A stretch of 5,285 nucleotides of DNA from Bacteroidales bacterium. GTDB lineage: Bacteria; Bacteroidota; Bacteroidia; Bacteroidales; UBA12077. Positions 1-5,285 of this stretch are shown here, in pieces. The DNA lies in the NCBI GenBank assembly GCA_030600865.1, contig JAUVUS010000217.1, forward strand, positions 1 through 5,285. Reading direction: 5' to 3'. Each line of letters starts with the position of its first letter. The stretch's first letter is position 1. The translations under genes and the position numbers were made by a program. Below the pieces are notes generated by a model, which had not been told where the DNA came from, did not search any database, and saw only the letters and a program-made list of their open reading frames with translations.

Positions 1-908
1 ATATTTTTAACAGTTCCTTCAAGAACCTGACCTTTTTCTAATTTAGCAATAATTTCTTTCTTTTGTTGTTCTAATTCCTCTTCGATAAGAGCTTTGTGAG
101 AAACAACAACATTTTTAAATTCATGATTAATCTTAACAACCTTGAATTCCATAGTTTTCTCAACATAAACATCGTAATCACGAATTGGTTTAACATCAAT
201 TTGCGAACCAGGTAAAAATGCTTCGATGCCAAATACGTCAACGATCATACCACCTTTAGTACGACATTTAATAAAACCTTTAATAATTTCATCTTTTTCA
301 AGAGCTTCATTTACACGATCCCAAGAACGTAATGCTCTTGCTTTTTTATGAGAAAGTACTAACTGGCCATCTTTGTCTTCCTGACTTTCTACATAAACTT
401 CCACTTTATCACCAGGTTTTAATTCCTGATTGTAGCGAAATTCATTTAAACTAACAATACCTTCAGATTTGTAACCAATATTAATTACAACTTCACGTTT
501 GTTCATAGAAACAACTGTTCCATCAATTACTTCGTTTTCAGTAATTGTTGAAAGAGTTTCATCATACATTTTCTCAAACTTTTCTCTTTCTTCAGTTTGA
601 ATAATTTCTTCATCATTTGTAATGTTATCCCAATCAAATTCATCACCAGGAGTAGCAAATTCTACAACAGATTTTTCTTTCTCGCCTGTCGGATCTACCT
701 TATCGGCAGACAAGCGAGCAGGCTTTTTATCTGCCCCGCCTGCCGGACGGGCAGGTTTTCCTTCTACCTTTGCAGTTTCTTCAGCCTTTGCAGTTTCTTC
801 AACCTTTACAGGCTCTTCAACTTTTGCAGGCTTATCAACTTTCACATTTTCCTTCTGCTCAACATTCTCGTTTTGCTCAACAGATTTATTCACTTCTTTT
901 TCAGTCAT
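1..908 (-). CDS. rpsA: 30S ribosomal protein S1, N-terminal half (3' end off the window)
   Basis: S1 is the mRNA-binding protein of the small ribosomal subunit, needed for translation initiation. Starting from the ATG at 908 on the minus strand, 302 codons are open to the window edge, so the C-terminal domains are missing here. Residues 1-80 form a charged low-complexity extension rich in K, E, V, T and A. An FDWDNI segment follows near residue 91, as I recall from Bacteroidota S1 proteins. S1 (OB-fold) domain 1 spans about 124-190 (VIDGTVVSMNKREVVINIG...EGIVSLNEF), domain 2 about 207-273 (IIKGFIKCRTKGGMIVDVFG...AFLPGSQID), and domain 3 begins near 293 (KGQVLEGTV). No Shine-Dalgarno sequence precedes the ATG, only an A/T-rich leader, as is usual in this phylum. 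Residues 52-76 are encoded by a GC-rich palindromic block that looks inserted (separate entry). The family identification is firm; the start is the first ATG before the extension and is likely but not proven. Confidence 0.95.
   Translation of the reverse strand, partial: MTEKEVNKSVEQNENVEQKENVKVDKPAKVEEPVKVEETAKAEETAKVEGKPARPAGGADKKPARLSADKVDPTGEKEKSVVEFATPGDEFDWDNITNDEEIIQTEEREKFEKMYDETLSTITENEVIDGTVVSMNKREVVINIGYKSEGIVSLNEFRYNQELKPGDKVEVYVESQEDKDGQLVLSHKKARALRSWDRVNEALEKDEIIKGFIKCRTKGGMIVDVFGIEAFLPGSQIDVKPIRDYDVYVEKTMEFKVVKINHEFKNVVVSHKALIEEELEQQKKEIIAKLEKGQVLEGTVKN
681..755. repeat. GC-rich palindromic repeat element (two hairpins) inside rpsA
   Basis: Two inverted repeats sit close together in an otherwise AT-rich gene. 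Hairpin A has arms 681-690 (CTCGCCTGTC) and 709-718 (GACAAGCGAG), pairing 9 of 10 positions. Hairpin B has arms 739-744 (CCTGCC) and 750-755 (GGCAGG) with a 5-nt loop; an alternative pairing is CTGCCC at 731-736 with GGGCAG at 749-754. The words TGTCTGCCGA and GCCTGCCGGACGGGCAGG resemble short palindromic repeats I recall being scattered through Bacteroidota genomes, but this is from memory and was not searched. The block is 75 bp, exactly 25 codons, and encodes residues 52-76 of S1, including P-A-R-P-A-G-G and R-L-S-A-D-K. It therefore appears to be a REP/MITE-like insertion tolerated in frame. Confidence 0.7.
766..837 (-). repeat. 18-bp tandem repeat in the S1 N-terminal extension
   Basis: Four consecutive 18-bp units start at 766, 784, 802 and 820; a fifth, more degenerate unit may start at 838. 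The first two differ at one position (ACCTTTGCAGTTTCTTCA versus GCCTTTGCAGTTTCTTCA on the plus strand). The later units keep the CTTT/ACAG/GCAG skeleton. On the coding strand each unit is a hexapeptide of the form KVEEPV or KVEETA, covering about residues 24-48. The period is a multiple of three, so gain or loss of units keeps the S1 frame. The result is a flexible, highly charged linker with no predicted fold. Confidence 0.85.
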
Positions 909-969
909 TTAAGTAATTTAATTAATTTTTAGTAAGTTAGACATTATATTTATATAGTAAATCAGTGTG

Positions 970-977
970 CAAAAATA
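970..977 (-). promoter_or_regulatory. Candidate -7 promoter element for rpsA (TATTTTTG)
   Basis: On the minus strand 977-970 reads TATTTTTG, an exact match to the Bacteroidota -7 consensus TAnnTTTG. Transcription would start a few bases downstream, near 963-965, giving a leader of about 55 nt before the rpsA ATG at 908. No clear TTTG/TTG -33 element is visible at the expected 19-21 bp spacing; that region is only T/A-rich. If real, this promoter lets rpsA be transcribed independently of the response regulator upstream. Confidence 0.5.
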
Positions 978-1051
978 GAATTTTTATTTAATTATTTAAA
1001 AATAAAGATACTAAAAAAACCATATAGTAATCAAATTAGTAATCTATATTG

Positions 1052-1077
1052 TGACAAATGCTTGCATTTATTTGTCA
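1052..1077. repeat. Inverted repeat TGACAAAT-N10-ATTTGTCA between rpsA and the response regulator
   Basis: The 8-bp arms are perfect (1052-1059 and 1070-1077) with a 10-nt spacer. It lies 18 bp past the stop of the response regulator and about 75 bp upstream of the rpsA -7 candidate on the minus strand. A hairpin here could help end the response-regulator transcript, but no T-run follows on the minus strand, so it is not a canonical intrinsic terminator. A dyad operator for a dimeric regulator of rpsA is an equally open reading. Confidence 0.4.
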
Positions 1078-1094
1078 AATAATATAATTTAAAG

Positions 1095-1457
1095 CTAAAT
1101 CAGGTCATTAATTATTTTTTTCAATTTAATTCTATCTATAGGTTTTGTTAAGAACTCTGAAATTCCTTTTTGGTATAATTCATTTCTTAAATTTTCGTCA
1201 TCCATTCCAGAAATAACAATTATTGGGACTTTACGATTATTTAATTTTTGTTTAATCATGCTTATAAATTCTACTCCGGCTATGCCTGGCAAATTTAGGT
1301 CTGCTATAACAAGGTCAGGAATATTTCCTTTCTCAATAAAATCAATCGCCTCTAATGAATTTTCCGTCAGCATCAAATTATACTGATGGCACAATAATTT
1401 TTGTATTATCTTTCGATAAATTATATCATCATCAATAATTAATATTTTCTTTTTCAT
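1095..1457 (-). CDS. Single-domain response regulator (CheY-like receiver)
   Basis: This is a stand-alone phosphoacceptor receiver domain of 120 residues, the normal length of one REC domain, with no output domain. The acidic metal-binding cluster is IIDDD at residues 9-11. The phosphoacceptor is Asp53 in LVIADLNLPG, the switch Ser/Thr position is Ser83 in VISG, the conserved lysine is Lys105 in LTKP, and Phe102 occupies the region of the aromatic switch residue. All residues needed for phosphorylation are therefore present. Such proteins relay phosphate or act by protein contact with a histidine kinase, chemotaxis motor or diguanylate system. No kinase or partner is encoded nearby, so it is an orphan here. 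It lies 186 bp upstream of rpsA in the same direction and is divergent from ugd. The ATG at 1457 is the natural start, directly followed by KKKILIIDD. The domain call is firm; the pathway is unknown. Confidence 0.92.
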   Translation of the reverse strand: MKKKILIIDDDIIYRKIIQKLLCHQYNLMLTENSLEAIDFIEKGNIPDLVIADLNLPGIAGVEFISMIKQKLNNRKVPIIVISGMDDENLRNELYQKGISEFLTKPIDRIKLKKIINDLI

Positions 1458-1528
1458 TCGATACTAAATTATTCTTTATAAAGTTATAATATTTTGTATT
1501 AAACAGCATTTATTTAATCAATAAAGTA

Positions 1529-1600
1529 TTAATACCGTTTATTATTCAAAATACCATATTTGTGAAAAATAAATATGGATTGAATATATAACGGCATTAA
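1529..1600. repeat. Large imperfect inverted repeat (hairpin 1) upstream of ugd
   Basis: Three collinear blocks of complementarity make a roughly 72-nt hairpin. TTAATACCGTT (1529-1539) pairs with AACGGCATTAA (1590-1600) with one mismatch. ATTCAA (1544-1549) pairs with TTGAAT (1580-1585). CCATATTT (1554-1561) pairs perfectly with AAATATGG (1571-1578) around a 9-nt loop. The order and spacing of the blocks match on both arms, which chance A/T richness does not explain well. There is no T-run to make it an intrinsic terminator. It may be a decayed MITE-like element, a structured leader of ugd, or a regulatory dyad. Confidence 0.65.
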
Positions 1601-1663
1601 CCATTCTAAACTTTAAAGCACCATCCCGATTTAAACGGAACGACACTTTGAAGAAGAATTGGT
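1600..1663. repeat. Second imperfect inverted repeat (hairpin 2) upstream of ugd
   Basis: This begins where hairpin 1 ends. ACCATTCT (1600-1607) pairs with AGAATTGGT (1655-1663) allowing one bulged base. TTTAAAG (1612-1618) pairs with CTTTGAA (1646-1652) with one G-T wobble. At the apex, CCG (1626-1628) can pair with CGG (1636-1638) around ATTTAAA. The apical part (about 1619-1645) is less A/T-rich than its surroundings. Together with hairpin 1 it gives a tandem-stem block of about 135 bp. Confidence 0.45.
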
Positions 1664-1774
1664 ATAAAAAGCATATTAAAAAATGTCAAAAAAATTTAGT
1701 ATAAAGATAATTCTTAGTAAGTTCGTAAACTTTTTTGAAACAAATCTGAAATAACAAATAAAATCATATAAAAG

Positions 1775-3088
1775 ATGAAAATATCGATGGTAGGTACCGG
1801 ATATGTAGGTTTAGTTTCCGGTACATGTTTTGCTGAAACAGGTGTTATGGTTACTTGTGTTGATGTAGACAAAGAAAAAATAGATAATTTAAATAAAGGA
1901 ATTATACCTATTTTCGAGCCGGGACTGGAGCCTATGGTTCAACGCAATGTTGAGATGAACAGGCTTTTCTTTACTACAAGTTTAAAAGAAAGTCTTGAGG
2001 GCACAGAAGCAATATTTATTGCAGTAGGTACTCCTCCTGACGAAGACGGAAGTGCGGATTTAAAATATGTAATTTCAGTAGCTAGTGAGATTGGTCAGCA
2101 CATGACAGAATATCTTGTTATATTAACAAAAAGTACTGTACCTATTGGAACTGCTAAAAAAGTTAGGGCTGCTATTCAGGTAGAGCTTGACAAGCGAGGT
2201 GTTAATATTCCATTCGATGTTGCCTCAAACCCGGAGTTTCTTAAAGAAGGCGATGCTATTAATGATTTTCTAAAACCTGATAGAATTGTTATTGGAACAG
2301 ATTCGGAACAAGCCAGAGAAGTAATGAACCGACTTTACAAACCATTTATCATGAAAAACAACCGTATTGTTTTCATGGATATTCCTTCGGCTGAAATGAC
2401 AAAATATGCTGCTAATGCAATGCTTGCCACCAAAATCAGTTTTATGAACGATATTGCAAATCTTTGCGAAATAGTCGGAGCAGATATTACATCAGTTCGT
2501 CGTGGTATTGGTAGTGATACAAGAATTGGATACCAATTCATATACGCAGGTGCAGGTTATGGTGGATCGTGTTTTCCTAAAGATGTTAAAGCATTAATTA
2601 AAACATCGGATCAAAATAATCATTCATTAGAAGTTTTAAAAGCCGTTGAAGATGTTAATGATCGTCAGAAGTTGGTTTTATTCAACAAAGTAAGTAAGCA
2701 TTTTAATGGCGATTTAAAAGGAAAAAGAATTGCTCTTTGGGGATTATCATTTAAACCAAACACGGATGATATGCGCGAAGCTCCTGCATTGGTAATTATC
2801 GATAAATTAGTAGAAGCCGGGGCTACTGTAACAGCGTACGACCCTGTAGCAATGGAAGAATGTAAACGCATAATTGGCAATAAAATTACATATGCCAGCG
2901 ATCCTTATGAAGCGGTAAAAGATGCAGATGCTCTATTACTGGTTACTGAATGGTCGGAATTCAGAGTTCCAAAATGGAAAGAAATGGAAGCCCTTATGAA
3001 GGACAAACTTGTTTTTGATGGACGTAACATTTATGAACCTGAAGATATGAAAAAATGGGGCTGGACATATTACGGAATTGGACGATAA
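1775..3088 (+). CDS. ugd: UDP-glucose 6-dehydrogenase
   Basis: This cytoplasmic enzyme oxidises UDP-glucose to UDP-glucuronate with two NAD+, supplying uronic acids for surface polysaccharides. Its 437 residues are the usual bacterial length. The N-terminal Rossmann fold has G-x-G-x-x-G at residues 7-12 (GTGYVG) and Asp30 at the end of strand 2 for the NAD ribose. VGTPPDEDGSADL (84-96) and STVPIGT (120-126, Thr121) follow. Further active-site residues are Glu154 and Glu158 (NPEFLKEG), Lys210 and Asn214 in the central helix, and the nucleophile Cys266 with Asp270 in GYGGSCFPKD (261-270). Spacings agree with the Streptococcus pyogenes enzyme as I remember it (K204, N208, C260, D264). The C-terminal UDP-binding domain begins near 315 (GKRIALWGLSFKPNTDDMRE). 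The ATG at 1775 places the Rossmann motif correctly. The gene is single, with its own upstream region and a terminator well downstream. A family relative such as UDP-mannose/ManNAc dehydrogenase is less likely given the FAETG/GYGGSCFPKD pattern. Confidence 0.95.
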   Translation: MKISMVGTGYVGLVSGTCFAETGVMVTCVDVDKEKIDNLNKGIIPIFEPGLEPMVQRNVEMNRLFFTTSLKESLEGTEAIFIAVGTPPDEDGSADLKYVISVASEIGQHMTEYLVILTKSTVPIGTAKKVRAAIQVELDKRGVNIPFDVASNPEFLKEGDAINDFLKPDRIVIGTDSEQAREVMNRLYKPFIMKNNRIVFMDIPSAEMTKYAANAMLATKISFMNDIANLCEIVGADITSVRRGIGSDTRIGYQFIYAGAGYGGSCFPKDVKALIKTSDQNNHSLEVLKAVEDVNDRQKLVLFNKVSKHFNGDLKGKRIALWGLSFKPNTDDMREAPALVIIDKLVEAGATVTAYDPVAMEECKRIIGNKITYASDPYEAVKDADALLLVTEWSEFRVPKWKEMEALMKDKLVFDGRNIYEPEDMKKWGWTYYGIGR

Positions 3089-3145
3089 AATCATTATTTA
3101 ACATGAGTTCGATCTAAAGAAAGCAATTTAAGGATATATTATAAA

Positions 3146-3239
3146 TTGGAATGATGGATTAATGGATTGATGAATTTTTACTTACCGCAAACTGGTTTTT
3201 AAAGATAAGCTATCCAATATTCCATTGTTCCAATATTCC
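3146..3239. repeat. Imperfect inverted repeat of TTGGAAT/ATGGATT words
   Basis: The left arm (3146-3168) begins TTGGAATGATGGATTAATGG. The right arm (about 3213-3239) is made of CCAATATTCC and CCATTGTTCC words, and its reverse complement reads TTGGAACAATGGAATATTGG. About 18 of 23 positions match, and two of the mismatches are G-T wobbles in RNA. Each arm is also internally repetitive, as in CCAATATTCCATTGTTCCAATATTCC, where CCAATATTCC occurs twice. Such words recur in intergenic regions of Bacteroidota as I recall, sometimes near four-helix-bundle (S23-type) genes; that link is unverified. Confidence 0.6.
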
Positions 3240-3325
3240 TTATTATCAAAAAATATAACATGCTAAAATTCAGGTTATTGAATTAATTCCTGTATCGAAC
3301 CAGTTTAATTTTATATAAATTTATT

Positions 3326-3365
3326 AAAGCTGATGTTTTATTACATCAGCTTTTTCTTATTTTTA
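3326..3365 (+). terminator. Rho-independent terminator upstream of rfbA
   Basis: AAAGCTGATGT (3326-3336) and ACATCAGCTTT (3343-3353) form a perfect 11-bp stem around a 6-nt TTTATT loop. It is followed on the plus strand by a T-rich tract, TTCTTATTTTT (3354-3364). This is a textbook intrinsic terminator for transcripts coming from ugd. Its distance from ugd (about 240 bp past the stop) and closeness to rfbA (about 55 bp) also allow a role as a leader terminator controlling the rfb operon. Confidence 0.88.
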
Positions 3366-3420
3366 CCTGATATGTAAAAGCTTTAAATAACAAAAGAACA
3401 TTTTAAATTAAATCATTATA

Positions 3421-4290
3421 ATGAAAGGTATAATATTAGCCGGAGGAGCTGGCACCCGACTTTATCCTATTACTAAAAGCATTTCAAAGCAGATCATTCC
3501 AATTTATGATAAACCTATGATCTATTATCCATTATCTGTTTTAATGCTTTCAGGCATCAGAGAAATATTAATTATCTCTACTCCAAAAGATATCCATTTG
3601 TATGAAGATTTGCTTGGAGACGGGAAACAACTTGGACTTAATTTGTCCTACGAAGTTCAGCCATCACCTGACGGTCTTGCACAAGCATTTATAATTGGAG
3701 AAAAATTTATTGGAAATGATAATGTTTGTCTGGTTCTGGGTGACAATATTTTCTATGGTTACGGATTTACTAAAATTCTGACAAATGCTGCAGAACTTAA
3801 AGATGGAGCAATTGTTTTTGGTTATTATGTAAACGATCCTGACAGATATGGTGTAGTTGAATTTGATGGTAACGGGAAGGTTTTAAGTTTAGAAGAAAAA
3901 CCGGAGAAACCCAAATCCAACTATGCTGTTACCGGATTGTACTTTTACTCTAATGATGTAATACAGAAAGCAAAAGGGTTGAAACCCAGCAAACGTGGTG
4001 AGCTTGAGATTACAGACTTAAACAAACTATATTTAAATGATACCAAATTAAGTGTAGAACTTCTTGGTCGGGGCTTTGCATGGTTGGATACGGGAACACA
4101 TGAAAGTTTACTTCAGGCTTCGAACTATGTTTCAACAATTGAACAACGGCAAGGACTAAAAATTGCTTGTATAGAAGAAATAGCTTATAAAAAAGGATTT
4201 ATAAGTAAAGAGCAATTGATTAAACTTGGTGAACAATTAAATAAAAATCAATACGGTCAGTATTTATTAAAAATAGCTAATGAGTTATAA
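3421..4290 (+). CDS. rfbA: Glucose-1-phosphate thymidylyltransferase
   Basis: RmlA/RfbA joins dTTP and glucose-1-phosphate to give dTDP-glucose and pyrophosphate, the first step to dTDP-L-rhamnose. The 289 residues match the usual 285-300. The nucleotide-binding signature [17 protein letters not shown] lies at residues 8-24, with catalytic Arg13 and Lys23. Further motifs are [10 protein letters not shown] (81-90), LGDNIFYG (106-113) with the metal ligand Asp108, YGVVEF (143-148), [19 protein letters not shown] (158-176), GELEITDLN (193-201) and [13 protein letters not shown] (218-230) with the second metal ligand Asp223. All active-site positions are intact. It starts a tight operon: rfbC begins 2 bp after its stop. 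The ATG at 3421 immediately precedes [12 protein letters not shown], so the start is secure. The [25 protein letters not shown] stretch separates it from UTP-glucose-1-phosphate uridylyltransferases. Confidence 0.97.
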   Translation: MKGIILAGGAGTRLYPITKSISKQIIPIYDKPMIYYPLSVLMLSGIREILIISTPKDIHLYEDLLGDGKQLGLNLSYEVQPSPDGLAQAFIIGEKFIGNDNVCLVLGDNIFYGYGFTKILTNAAELKDGAIVFGYYVNDPDRYGVVEFDGNGKVLSLEEKPEKPKSNYAVTGLYFYSNDVIQKAKGLKPSKRGELEITDLNKLYLNDTKLSVELLGRGFAWLDTGTHESLLQASNYVSTIEQRQGLKIACIEEIAYKKGFISKEQLIKLGEQLNKNQYGQYLLKIANEL

Positions 4291-4292
4291 AA

Positions 4293-4844
4293 ATGGAGAT
4301 AATTAAAACCGAATTCCCCGGATTATTAATAATTAAACCAAAAATATTTGAAGATTCGCGAGGATATTTTTTCGAAAGTTATAGTAAAAGTAAATTGAAT
4401 ATATTAGGCAATATCGAATTTATACAAGACAACCAATCTAAATCTGTTTTTGGTACAATCCGTGGATTACATTATCAACTTGAACCATATGCGCAATCAA
4501 AATTGATAAGAGTTTTGCAAGGGAAAATTCTGGATGTCGTAGTCGATATCAGAGAAAAATCACCAACTTATGGTAAGCATTACAGTGTTGAATTATCATG
4601 TGAAAATAAACAACAGTTTTTTATCCCGAAAGGTTTTGCTCATGGATTCTCTGTTTTAAGTGAGACGGCTGTTGTATTTTATAAAACTGATCAGTATTAT
4701 AATCCAGAATCAGAACGAGGAATTAACTTTAATGATCCTGATTTAAATATAGATTGGAAAATTGATATTGAAAAAGCAATAGTATCATCAAAAGATAAAG
4801 TTTTACCAACATTTACTGAATCTGAAAGAAATTTTAAATATTAA
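4293..4844 (+). CDS. rfbC: dTDP-4-dehydrorhamnose 3,5-epimerase
   Basis: RmlC/RfbC epimerises C3 and C5 of dTDP-4-keto-6-deoxyglucose, the third step of dTDP-L-rhamnose synthesis. The 183-residue length is typical of this cupin (RmlC-like jelly-roll) family. Visible signatures are FEDSRGYFFESY (19-30), the substrate and catalytic segment GTIRGLHYQ (54-62) with Arg57 and catalytic His60, QSKLIRVLQGKILDVVVDIR (68-87) with Lys70, PKGFAHGF (112-119) with His117, and VVFYKTD (127-133) with the general-acid tyrosine at 130. Asp168 in SSKDK is the expected partner of His60. These residues argue for the true epimerase over 3- or 5-only variants, though sequence alone does not fully decide. The start 2 bp after the rfbA stop implies translational coupling; rfbD follows after 9 bp. 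Confidence 0.96.
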   Translation: MEIIKTEFPGLLIIKPKIFEDSRGYFFESYSKSKLNILGNIEFIQDNQSKSVFGTIRGLHYQLEPYAQSKLIRVLQGKILDVVVDIREKSPTYGKHYSVELSCENKQQFFIPKGFAHGFSVLSETAVVFYKTDQYYNPESERGINFNDPDLNIDWKIDIEKAIVSSKDKVLPTFTESERNFKY

Positions 4845-4853
4845 TTTTGATTT

Positions 4854-5285
4854 ATGATTAACATTCTTGTTACAGGGGCCAATGGTCAATTAGGAAACGA
4901 ATTGAAAAGCATTTTTAAAAACGAAACTTTTAAGTTTAATAAACCTGTAAATTTTATTTTTACAGATATTGATACCCTGGATATTTCAGATTTAGTGATC
5001 TTGAACAAATTTTTTCAAGATAATTCCTTTGATTACGTGATTAATTGTGCTGCATATACAAATGTTGATTTGGCTGAAAAAGAAAAAGAAAAAGCATATG
5101 ATGTTAATGCTACATGTGTAAAAAATATCGTTGAATCTATAAAAGGTCAAAATACCAGATTTATTCATATTTCAACTGACTATGTTTTTGATGGTAACAG
5201 CCATATACCTTACACTGAAGATATGCAAACCAATCCTCAATCGGTGTATGGAAGTTCAAAACTTGATGGTGAAAAATATGCATTA
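4854..5285 (+). CDS. rfbD: dTDP-4-dehydrorhamnose reductase, N-terminal part (3' end off the window)
   Basis: RmlD/RfbD reduces dTDP-4-keto-L-rhamnose to dTDP-L-rhamnose with NAD(P)H, the last step of the pathway. From the ATG at 4854 there are 144 open codons to the window edge, about half of the usual 280-300. Translation shows the extended SDR Rossmann motif TGANGQLG (7-14), an acidic FTDIDTLDISD strand-turn (36-46), NCAAYTNVDLAE (64-75), the active-site strand ISTDYVFDG (106-114) with Thr108, and Y-x-x-x-K as Tyr132 and Lys136 in VYGSSKLDGE. These give the catalytic Thr/Tyr/Lys triad of the family. The gene begins 9 bp after rfbC and belongs to the same operon. The downstream gene is not visible; rfbB would be the natural expectation. 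Confidence 0.95.
   Translation, partial: MINILVTGANGQLGNELKSIFKNETFKFNKPVNFIFTDIDTLDISDLVILNKFFQDNSFDYVINCAAYTNVDLAEKEKEKAYDVNATCVKNIVESIKGQNTRFIHISTDYVFDGNSHIPYTEDMQTNPQSVYGSSKLDGEKYAL

Larger units (their letters stand above)
1458..1774. other. Divergent intergenic region, 317 bp, without a gene
   Basis: This spacer separates the minus-strand response regulator from plus-strand ugd and must hold the promoters of both. I see no credible small gene. Its middle (1529-1663) is filled by two adjacent imperfect inverted repeats, described separately. The rest is A/T-rich. I find no exact TAnnTTTG element pointing towards ugd; the nearest plus-strand match (CATATTTG, 1555-1562) lies in the first hairpin and fits 5 of the 6 fixed positions. 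Confidence 0.6.
3089..3420. other. Intergenic region between ugd and rfbA, 332 bp, without a gene
   Basis: No coding region is apparent. The spacer holds a long imperfect inverted repeat (3146-3239), a small GAATTAATTC palindrome (3279-3288), and a strong intrinsic terminator (3326-3365). A 9-bp complementary pair, AAACTGGTT at 3189-3197 and AACCAGTTT at 3298-3306, could bring the two ends of the region together. I found no exact TAnnTTTG promoter element before rfbA on the plus strand. Confidence 0.6.

Noticed and set aside
597..932. Two overlapping plus-strand open frames (597-932 and 622-912) antisense to rpsA
   Set aside because: They lie opposite the S1 N-terminal extension, whose repetitive A/G-rich coding strand keeps antisense frames open. 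The products are F/S-rich low complexity, while the minus-strand frame gives a clear S1 protein.
1555..1562. CATATTTG as a plus-strand -7 promoter element for ugd
   Set aside because: It fits TAnnTTTG at 5 of the 6 fixed positions, lies more than 200 bp from the ugd start, and is part of the inner stem of hairpin 1; no -33 element is evident.
2335..2541. Minus-strand open frame inside ugd
   Set aside because: It is antisense to the conserved catalytic part of ugd (Lys210 region) and has no recognisable domain.
2665..2880. Minus-strand open frame inside ugd
   Set aside because: It is antisense to the ugd C-terminal domain and has no family motif or upstream signal.
3213..3239. CCAATATTCC/CCATTGTTCC words as a CRISPR-like array
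   Set aside because: The units are only about 10 bp, adjacent and degenerate, without regular unique spacers or cas genes.

Overview
The window is AT-rich with GC-poor spacers, lacks Shine-Dalgarno-like sequences in front of its genes, and has a TAnnTTTG-type promoter element. Its protein sequences (an S1 with an FDWD segment before the first S1 domain, plus RmlA, RmlC and Ugd) look like those of Bacteroidota. I cannot name a genus; a marine, sediment or gut-type Bacteroidales/Marinilabiliales-like lineage is only a guess.

Left part (1-1457), minus strand: the first 302 codons of ribosomal protein S1 (rpsA) run off the left edge. Upstream of it and in the same direction lies a 120-residue stand-alone receiver-domain response regulator. 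The S1 N-terminal extension is unusual. It contains an 18-bp tandem repeat (a K/V/E/T-rich hexapeptide) followed by a GC-rich 75-bp block made of two palindromes. That block looks like an in-frame insertion of a short palindromic repeat element.

Middle (1458-3420): a 317-bp divergent intergenic region holds two adjacent large imperfect inverted repeats. It is followed by a plus-strand UDP-glucose 6-dehydrogenase (ugd), which appears complete with all catalytic residues. After ugd comes a 332-bp gap with a long imperfect inverted repeat built from TTGGAAT/ATGGAT-type words, and then a strong intrinsic terminator about 55-60 bp before the next gene.

Right part (3421-5285), plus strand: rfbA, rfbC and the start of rfbD are tightly packed (2-bp and 9-bp gaps) and form a dTDP-L-rhamnose operon. 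rfbB (dTDP-glucose 4,6-dehydratase) is not in the window and may lie to the right. Ugd supplies UDP-glucuronate and the Rfb enzymes supply dTDP-L-rhamnose, so this is probably the edge of a surface-polysaccharide (O-antigen, capsule or exopolysaccharide) locus beside housekeeping genes.

I see no clear undescribed multi-gene system. The points most worth a second look are the palindromic insertion within essential S1, the structured divergent intergenic region, and the terminator placed just upstream of rfbA.
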